Shown here piece by piece: positions 58,563-64,000 of a stretch of DNA of 64,000 bases. Numbering within the stretch: the first letter of the stretch is position 1; the number at the start of each line of letters is the position of its first letter. Both the position numbers and the translations under genes were made by a program. Source of the DNA: Bacillus sp. MM2020_1 (GTDB lineage: Bacteria > Bacillota > Bacilli > Bacillales > Cytobacillaceae). The notes beneath the pieces were generated by a model that was not told where the DNA came from, did not search any database, and saw only the letters and a program-made list of their open reading frames with translations. The stretch covers positions 1 to 64,000 of the forward strand of contig JAANMP010000020.1 of NCBI GenBank assembly GCA_011250595.1. The letters run 5' to 3'.

Positions 58563-60128
58563 ATGAAGCTATATTTAGACCCAGGTCATGGCGGAGAAGA
58601 TCCCGGCGCCCAAGATAATGGACTGAATGAAAAAGATATTACCTTAGCAATTGCGCTTAAAATACGAACGATCATCCTAAAGGATTATGAAAATGTTCAA
58701 GTAAAGATGAGTCGTACAAGCGATACCACCAAAAGCTTAGCCCTACGCTCAAGTGCCGCTAACGACTGGGACGCAGACTTTTTCCTGGCTATTCACATAA
58801 ACTCTGCTGACAATTCCGCCCAAGGATATGAGGATTATATTTACGACGGGTTATCTGATTCAAGTAAAGCTGCAAAATACCAAGATATCATCCATAGCGA
58901 AGTCATTAAGGTGAATCAACTGAAGGACCGCGGACAAAAAAGGGCCAATTTTCATGTAATCAGGGAAACCAAAATGCCGTCACTCCTAACGGAAAACGGC
59001 TTTATCAGCAATAAACATGATGCCGAGCTGATGAAGGATTCTTCTTGGCAGCTAAAAGTCGCTCAAGGTCATGTCAACGGAATAGCCAAGGCCTTTAATC
59101 TAAAACGCAAAGCGACGAAGGAAACTCCGAAAACAACGACCACACCCAAAACAACTCAAACCACGACAAAAACAGTCTATACGGTCTATGTGGGCTCCTA
59201 TAAATCTAAAAAAAATGCACAAGACAGGGTCGCAGAATTAAAGAAAAAGAGCATTAAATCATCAATTGTTTCCACAAAAATATCGGGGGCCACCTGGTAC
59301 CGAGTGAAAGTTGCATCCTATACAACCAAGACCAAGGCAGAAAAACGCCTCAAGGCAATCGAAAAATTAGGATACGATGATGCATTTATTATCACTGAAA
59401 AAACAAGTACAACGACAACTAAATCAGTCACCCAAAAACCTGCCGCCAACACCACTAAAACGACAACAGCAAAACCTGCGACTAGCACCAGCAAACCAGC
59501 GACAGCAAAACCCACCTCAAGCACGAATTCAAGCACAAGTACCAAAGGAAGCACTGGCACTGGCACGAATACCAACAAGAACCTAAACATAGGTCCTACT
59601 CCAAGCAATAGTCCAAAAGAAGCCCCAATCATAGCGGACCCCGGCCTGTTTACCATTTTAGGCCCGACTTTCCTATCGCCGGAACAGATGGATCAATTTG
59701 TGAAAGAGGTCAACCCTAACGCGCCGGAATTAGGTCAATTTTATCAAACTTACGGGAATCACTACGGTATTAGAGGGGATGTCGCCTTTGCACAAGCCAT
59801 CCACGAAACAGACTATTTTCGGTTTACCGGAGTCGTTAATCCAGGACAGAACAACTATGCAGGAATTGGAGCAACTGGAGGAGATACGCGCGGGGCAAGC
59901 TTTAAAAATGAAGCAGAAGGGGTCCTTGCCCAGCTTCAGCACCTGTACGCGTATGCCACAACTAAGCCACTACCCAATCAATATCCATTAGTGGATCCCC
60001 GCTTTCAACTTGTCGACAGAGGTTCTGCTCCAACATGGACCGCTTTAAACGGAAAATGGGCTGTTCCAGGTACCACCTACGGACAAATGATTTTAAACCT
60101 CTATGAAAAAATGATCCATTCTGGATAA
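58563..60128 (+). CDS. CwlC-like amidase with SPOR and glucosaminidase domains
   Basis: 521 residues. The first 180 are a close paralogue of the preceding amidase (LDPGHGGEDPGA, FFLAIHINSADNSAQGYEDY, SLLTENGFISN). A SPOR domain follows at about 205-280, then a Thr/Ser/Lys/Pro linker (about 285-345). The C-terminal 160 residues are a glucosaminidase-type lysozyme-like domain (QTYGNHYGIRGDVAFAQAIH with catalytic Glu in HETDYF, and NNYAGIGATGG). It would cut both the amide and the glycan bonds of peptidoglycan. No signal peptide, so release probably depends on mother-cell or other lysis. Confidence 0.9.
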   Translation: MKLYLDPGHGGEDPGAQDNGLNEKDITLAIALKIRTIILKDYENVQVKMSRTSDTTKSLALRSSAANDWDADFFLAIHINSADNSAQGYEDYIYDGLSDSSKAAKYQDIIHSEVIKVNQLKDRGQKRANFHVIRETKMPSLLTENGFISNKHDAELMKDSSWQLKVAQGHVNGIAKAFNLKRKATKETPKTTTTPKTTQTTTKTVYTVYVGSYKSKKNAQDRVAELKKKSIKSSIVSTKISGATWYRVKVASYTTKTKAEKRLKAIEKLGYDDAFIITEKTSTTTTKSVTQKPAANTTKTTTAKPATSTSKPATAKPTSSTNSSTSTKGSTGTGTNTNKNLNIGPTPSNSPKEAPIIADPGLFTILGPTFLSPEQMDQFVKEVNPNAPELGQFYQTYGNHYGIRGDVAFAQAIHETDYFRFTGVVNPGQNNYAGIGATGGDTRGASFKNEAEGVLAQLQHLYAYATTKPLPNQYPLVDPRFQLVDRGSAPTWTALNGKWAVPGTTYGQMILNLYEKMIHSG

Positions 60129-60218
60129 TGAATCGTAGGAGTCTAATCAAAACTCCTCTCTTATTCCAAATTATCCCCTTATTCTTGACATGGCTGAAAT
60201 CCAGCCATCCCCCCTTCG

Positions 60219-60252
60219 AAAGACCTCTTTATGTTAGAAAAGAGGTCTTTTT
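60219..60252. terminator. Bidirectional terminator between amidase and ldt genes
   Basis: AAAGACCTCTTT and AAAGAGGTCTTT pair around an 8-nt loop with T-rich flank. Confidence 0.88.
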
Positions 60253-60279
60253 CTATGTGGCTAGCTTTGCCGAATCGAA

Positions 60280-61242
60280 TCAGCCCCCGATTTTAATAAT
60301 TGGTCCCGTTTTTGGATTTAGCCATTTTATTACTTTCACGAGATCCTTTTCAGAAATGGCTACGCAGCCCAACGTATAACGTGTGGTCTTCTTTTTGATA
60401 TGTAAAAAGATCGCACTTCCCGCACCGCTAATAACCGGGGCATCATTGTAACGAATCTCGACGGCATATTTATATAATGGATGGTTCATACGTTCATAGG
60501 ATTTCCATTTACGCTGGGGGCTGCCGGTATAATGGACCCATTTGTTGTAGTCTTTAGATTGGGGGTAGTCGACCCAGTAATCGTACTTAGTGGCTTTCCG
60601 AAAAGGATACCCCACCCCGGTGGGCCTGGTTCCCCATCCAAACGATGTCCCGAGCAAGTACGTACCTCCAGGAGTAAGGCTGTCCCCTTCTTTGGTTTTC
60701 CCGACTCCTTTTTTACCGACAATCGCTTGCATGGAGGTCGACACTTTGATCCATTTCCCTTTTTTCTTTTCATACCTTTGCACTGTAGCTTTAGTTTTAT
60801 CACTGGCCGAAGCCTTGACAACGATCATCTGCCCAGCAGCTTTATCTAGATTCTTGTCATGAACACAGGTCGCTAATTGGCGCAGCCTGCTACTCGCTTT
60901 TTCTAGTTTTACGTTCTTGTCGATTTTAACAAACAGCCCATTTCCTAAGTCTAATTGGGTAGACAGAATCGCGTAAACCGGAAGCTGCTCGCCTGCTCTT
61001 GCGGTCCTGATCGTGATTTTCTTACGCCCATCTAGTTTATAAAGACTTGTTCTTTTCAAAAAAGTTAACCTGGCAACTTGATAAGGCTTGAGTACTTCTT
61101 CCCCCCACATAACCTTAGTACCTGCCTTTACCGCTGTACACGGATCACCTGCGGCAGAAGCTTCATGCCAGTTCCCCATCCATAATGAAAAAACGATAAG
61201 CATAGTACCAATGATTCTTACGTTCTTTATTTTTCCCATCAA
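60280..61242 (-). CDS. YkuD-family L,D-transpeptidase
   Basis: 320 residues. Signal peptide to about residue 31 (LIVFSLWMGNWHEASAA). Residues about 35-150 form an unassigned beta-rich region. The YkuD catalytic domain at about 155-315 contains GKKGVGKTKEGDSLTPGGTY and the active-site IFLHIKKKTTRYTLGCVAIS (His and Cys). It is one of the shorter, less typical YkuD variants with a YafK/ErfK-like spacing. It crosslinks peptidoglycan or attaches proteins to it outside the membrane. Confidence 0.88.
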   Translation of the reverse strand: MMGKIKNVRIIGTMLIVFSLWMGNWHEASAAGDPCTAVKAGTKVMWGEEVLKPYQVARLTFLKRTSLYKLDGRKKITIRTARAGEQLPVYAILSTQLDLGNGLFVKIDKNVKLEKASSRLRQLATCVHDKNLDKAAGQMIVVKASASDKTKATVQRYEKKKGKWIKVSTSMQAIVGKKGVGKTKEGDSLTPGGTYLLGTSFGWGTRPTGVGYPFRKATKYDYWVDYPQSKDYNKWVHYTGSPQRKWKSYERMNHPLYKYAVEIRYNDAPVISGAGSAIFLHIKKKTTRYTLGCVAISEKDLVKVIKWLNPKTGPIIKIGG

Positions 61243-61378
61243 CTAAACAGCTTCTCCTTCGCTAATTATCAGAATATTAATGACATAAGTATATTTTACC
61301 ATTTTCACAGGGATAATGATGATTTTCTAAAATAGAAAAGGCGATACTCTTTAACTAGGATATGTACTAAATAATAAG

Positions 61379-61403
61379 AGCCCTCACAAAAGAAGTGAGG
61401 GCT
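61379..61403 (-). terminator. Terminator after the SIS-domain operon
   Basis: AGCCCTCAC and GTGAGGGCT pair around 7 nt, downstream of the last SIS gene in the minus direction. Confidence 0.8.
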
Positions 61404-61424
61404 GCACACAAACCGATGATTCTA

Positions 61425-62438
61425 TCAAAATGGGATCTTTTTATAATATCTTCTGGTTGTCAACGGATGCTTTCTTTGCTCTTCCAAGTGGCAGCTGACT
61501 CTTTCCAGCAAGGCCGCAAAAACAATCGGAGAAATAAGACTTCTCAACCCCACAGAAATGCCCGCTAATCGATAATCCTTCGTATCAAAAACAGTTAATT
61601 CCTTCGAGTAATGCTCAGCAAAACGCTCGACTCTTTCCGCAAGCGGACGGGTTCGGTCCTCACCTTTCAAGAGGATAATGCTCGTATCCCCCTCTACTAA
61701 TTCTAATGTACCATGGAAAAAATCGGATGCATGAACCGGCCGTGTTTTAATCCATTGCATTTCCTCTAAAATACACATGCCATAATAATAGGTTTGACCC
61801 CAATCGATACCTGTTCCTGAGAGGATATGGTAGGGCGTCTCCTTATGTTTGCGGGCAAACTCATCTGCCCGCGGTTCTATCCCTTCCTTCACGGAAAGGA
61901 GCGCAGTTGGCAGATGTCTCATTTCCTCAACAAATTGTTGATAGCAGGGAAATTCATTTCGCTTATACATTAAACGGAACGCTAGCAAATATGACTGGAT
62001 ATAGAACGATTCACAGGAGGTATCATCAGCCGCATAATTGACAAAGGTATAATCGGTTCCATTCGCTAACGGTGTTGTAGCATGACCCACTAAGCTTATC
62101 GTTGTTGCACCTTTTTCCTTACAAAACACGGCCGCCTCCACTGTTTCTTTCGTTGTACCAGATAAAGAAGGCAAAATAACCAATGAATGCTCACCCAAGT
62201 GCTGATGGCCCATCAACATCAATTCCGAAGAGATTTCTGTAAAAACGGGTAAAGTGGAATGTGTTTTTAAAATATATTCCGCCGGGCGCATAAGGATGGC
62301 CGCGCCGCCAGTTCCGACAAAGAATACATTTTCCAATCCGTTCTCTATCAATGAATCAATCACCTGGTCGAGTTCATCCTTAAGGGATAAGGCACCAGTT
62401 TGGATCGATAAATATCTTTCCACATCAAAGTTAAACAC
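61425..62438 (-). CDS. SIS-domain sugar isomerase/deglycase (FrlB-like), third copy
   Basis: About 337 residues with two SIS phosphosugar-binding domains: NVFFVGTGGAAILMRPAEYI, ILPSLSGTTKETVEAAVFCKEKGATTISL, and the second half HILSGTGIDWGQTYYYGMCI and PVHASDFFHGTLELVE. It resembles fructoselysine-6-phosphate deglycase FrlB and GlmS-type isomerase halves, which act on phosphorylated amino sugars. GTG at 62438, 8 nt after AGGAGG, gives the same length as its paralogue. It is 12 nt after that gene, in one operon. Confidence 0.88.
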   Translation of the reverse strand: MFNFDVERYLSIQTGALSLKDELDQVIDSLIENGLENVFFVGTGGAAILMRPAEYILKTHSTLPVFTEISSELMLMGHQHLGEHSLVILPSLSGTTKETVEAAVFCKEKGATTISLVGHATTPLANGTDYTFVNYAADDTSCESFYIQSYLLAFRLMYKRNEFPCYQQFVEEMRHLPTALLSVKEGIEPRADEFARKHKETPYHILSGTGIDWGQTYYYGMCILEEMQWIKTRPVHASDFFHGTLELVEGDTSIILLKGEDRTRPLAERVERFAEHYSKELTVFDTKDYRLAGISVGLRSLISPIVFAALLERVSCHLEEQRKHPLTTRRYYKKIPF

Positions 62439-62450
62439 CCGCGCCACCTC

Positions 62451-63464
62451 CTAATAAGCCATTTTACGGTAATATCTGCGTATTTCTAACGGATGATTTC
62501 TTTCACGTTCAAGGTATACACTGATTCGGCCAGTTAGTGCCCAGTTTAGGCAGACAGCAAAGTGCTTTCTGAATTCCTCACTAATTCCATCCAAACGATA
62601 ATCCTTTGTATCCAAAATGAACAATTCCTTGGTAATATTTTCTGCGAATCGTTCCACACGTTCCACCAATGGACGAGTTTCATCCTCACCTTTGAATAAA
62701 ATCACACTTGTATCCTCCTCCACCAATTCAAGCGTGCCGTGGAAGAACTCAGCGGCGTGAATGGATTTCGACTTAATCCATTGCATTTCCTCTAAGATAC
62801 ACATGGCGTAGGAATAGGTATTCCCCCAAAGGTTCCCGGCCCCAACCAGCATGTGGTAATCGGTATTCTTGTGCTTGATTGCAAATTGCTCCGCTTGGGA
62901 GTCGAACTGCTCTAACGCATCGACAATCCCTTGTGGTAAGTGGGCAATTTCTTTCGCAAACTGATCATATTGCGGGAATTCATCATTGTTATAAATAAAG
63001 CGGAACGTAAGCAGCTGCAAGTGAATAAAGAATGTATCAAACGAATGCTTCTCATGACCAGTGGAGATGCAATAATCAACTGCCCTAGCCAATGGGGTGC
63101 CCTGTTCAGCTACTAGTCCAATGGTTGTTGCACCTTTGCTCTTGCAGAACTCAGCAGCCGCTACTGTTTCTTTTGTCGTTCCCGTAACAGAAGCAAAGAT
63201 ACAAACAGAATCCTTGGTCAAGTGGCGATTATTCATTAATAGGAGCTCAGCCGCAATCTCCGCATGAACCTCCAGCTTGGAAATTGACTTAAAAATATAC
63301 TCATATGGATACATCATCGCAATCGTTCCACCGGAACCGATCAAGAAAATGTTTTTAAATCCTTTAGCCGATATTCCATCAACAATCTTCTCAATTTCCT
63401 CTCTCTTCGCTAGTGCCTCTTTCCCAACCAATTGCAAAAATAAATCCGCATCAAATTTCAACAT
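62451..63464 (-). CDS. SIS-domain sugar isomerase/deglycase (FrlB-like), second copy
   Basis: 337 residues, paralogous to both neighbours: NIFLIGSGGTIAMMYPYEYI, IFASVTGTTKETVAAAEFCKSKGATTIGL, NLWGNTYSYAMCILEEMQWI and SIHAAEFFHGTLELVEEDTS. Both SIS domains are complete. GGAGG precedes the ATG. Substrate undetermined; an Amadori product or amino-sugar phosphate is likely for this family. No kinase (frlD-type) gene or transporter is visible in the window portion of the operon. Confidence 0.88.
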   Translation of the reverse strand: MLKFDADLFLQLVGKEALAKREEIEKIVDGISAKGFKNIFLIGSGGTIAMMYPYEYIFKSISKLEVHAEIAAELLLMNNRHLTKDSVCIFASVTGTTKETVAAAEFCKSKGATTIGLVAEQGTPLARAVDYCISTGHEKHSFDTFFIHLQLLTFRFIYNNDEFPQYDQFAKEIAHLPQGIVDALEQFDSQAEQFAIKHKNTDYHMLVGAGNLWGNTYSYAMCILEEMQWIKSKSIHAAEFFHGTLELVEEDTSVILFKGEDETRPLVERVERFAENITKELFILDTKDYRLDGISEEFRKHFAVCLNWALTGRISVYLERERNHPLEIRRYYRKMAY

Positions 63465-63530
63465 CTTAAACTACCTCCAAATTCATATTAAAATTGTTGA
63501 GACTATCATTTATAAAAACACTGTTGGATT

Positions 63531-63543
63531 GGTGCCTGACACC
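63531..63543 (+). repeat. REP-like element between SIS genes
   Basis: GGTGCCTGACACC, 16 nt beyond the stop of the partial SIS gene, inside a presumed operon. Confidence 0.85.
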
Positions 63544-63559
63544 ACTCTTGCCACCTCTT

Positions 63560-64000
63560 TTAGTAAGGTACTTTCCACATATATCTTCTCGTACTTAGTG
63601 GATGATTGCGGGCTGTTGCTAGTTCTTCTGCGTACTGGCGCAGGATGGTTTGCAGGACGAGTGGGGCAATGTAGCCTTTGACACTTACGGCTACGCCTGT
63701 TAGGTCAAAATCCTTTGCATCAAGGACGACTACCCTTTCTCCATATCTTTGAGTGAATTCCAATGAGCGTTCTTCTAATGGACGCGTATCGTCCAAACCT
63801 AATAGTTGAATCACTGGCACGTCTTTATCCAACACTTCAAACGGTCCGTGGAAATATTCCCCGGCATGGAGGGCATGGGAATGAATCCACTGCATTTCCA
63901 TCAGCAGGCAAATCGAGAACCAATAGGCAATTCCATAATTGGCGCCGCTCGCCATTGTGTAAATCACTTTTTCATCTTTATAGGATTGGGCGAATTCCTT
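63560..64000 (-). CDS. SIS-domain sugar isomerase/deglycase, first copy (partial)
   Basis: The C-terminal 146 residues. The frame stays open to the right edge of the window, so the N-terminal half is missing. Visible: KVIYTMASGANYGIAYWFSI, MQWIHSHALHAGEYFHGPFE, and ending NHPLSTRRYMWKVPY like its paralogues. It is more divergent than the other two. It is upstream of them on the same strand, with a 95-bp gap holding a REP copy. Confidence 0.88.
   Translation of the reverse strand, partial: KEFAQSYKDEKVIYTMASGANYGIAYWFSICLLMEMQWIHSHALHAGEYFHGPFEVLDKDVPVIQLLGLDDTRPLEERSLEFTQRYGERVVVLDAKDFDLTGVAVSVKGYIAPLVLQTILRQYAEELATARNHPLSTRRYMWKVPY

Noticed and set aside
59318-59656. 112-codon antisense frame rich in Val/Leu
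   Set aside because: It is the complement of the Thr/Ser/Lys linker of the second amidase and arises from the low-complexity sequence.
17743-63543. REP copies as phage or ICE attachment sites
   Set aside because: Too many copies, mostly at gene ends, with no integrase gene in the window.

Overview
The window is low-GC DNA from a spore-forming Bacillaceae, of Neobacillus/Mesobacillus/Bacillus type. The assignment rests on strong AGGAGG-type ribosome binding sites, frequent TTG/GTG starts, Gram-positive lipoproteins, a Firmicutes rrn leader with boxA, sporulation-type genes (YheC/D-like, CwlC-like amidases, YvrJ/DUF1659/DUF2922) and neighbour pairs known from Bacillus subtilis (xpaC-yaaN, the rbs operon, yugG-yugH).

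Layout. 1-455: 5' end of a 16S rRNA gene on the minus strand with tandem promoters. 0.5-14.2 kb: exporter, YheC-like protein, then a surface-polysaccharide region (two related GT2 enzymes, a UDP-xylose-synthase-like decarboxylase, a GT-D/GT2 fusion facing unfused versions of the same domains, decayed gene fragments, a GT61 enzyme, galE, and the galU-ugd operon). 14.33-14.56 kb: a striking array of DnaA boxes spaced by 21 bp. 14.6-17.7 kb: small genes, a hairpin-repeat array and a lipoprotein carboxypeptidase. 17.8-24 kb: yaaN-xpaC, a His/Gly-repeat protein, a glyoxalase-fold protein, a UDP-GlcNAc 2-epimerase and a membrane-anchored serine protease. 24.1-30.2 kb: ribose operon rbsRDACBK with three operators. 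30.5-32.6 kb: a REP-associated tyrosine transposase (RAYT) overlapping a YifB/ComM ATPase gene. 33-46.7 kb: small membrane and ferritin-like proteins, a lipoprotein, a secreted Ig-domain protein, a molybdopterin oxidoreductase, YitT, a frameshifted GGDEF-EAL gene, a dicarboxylate symporter, a second galE, and a MacAB/YknXYZ-like export operon. 46.8-56 kb: an EAL remnant, phoX and pstS behind PhoP boxes, an alaR-alaT-like pair, a diguanylate cyclase and a purine permease. 56-64 kb: DUF1659/DUF2922/YvrJ, two CwlC-like amidases, an L,D-transpeptidase and three SIS-domain sugar isomerases, the last cut by the window edge.

Main discovery candidate. At least 27 copies of a 13-bp imperfect palindrome (GGTGCCTGACACC and close variants) lie between 17.7 and 63.6 kb. 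I found none in the first 17.7 kb. Most sit next to gene 3' ends. Several form perfect inverted pairs that look like terminators, two supply a gene's stop codon, and one is read through in frame inside a permease gene. Several share an upstream head, TGTCCACG plus 3 nt. The RAYT gene lies between two head-bearing copies. Together this looks like a REP/RAYT system in a Firmicute.

Second candidate. The DnaA-box array at 14.3-14.56 kb is far from any dnaA gene in the window. Its boxes share orientation and helical phase, as expected for a DnaA-titrating or regulatory cluster.
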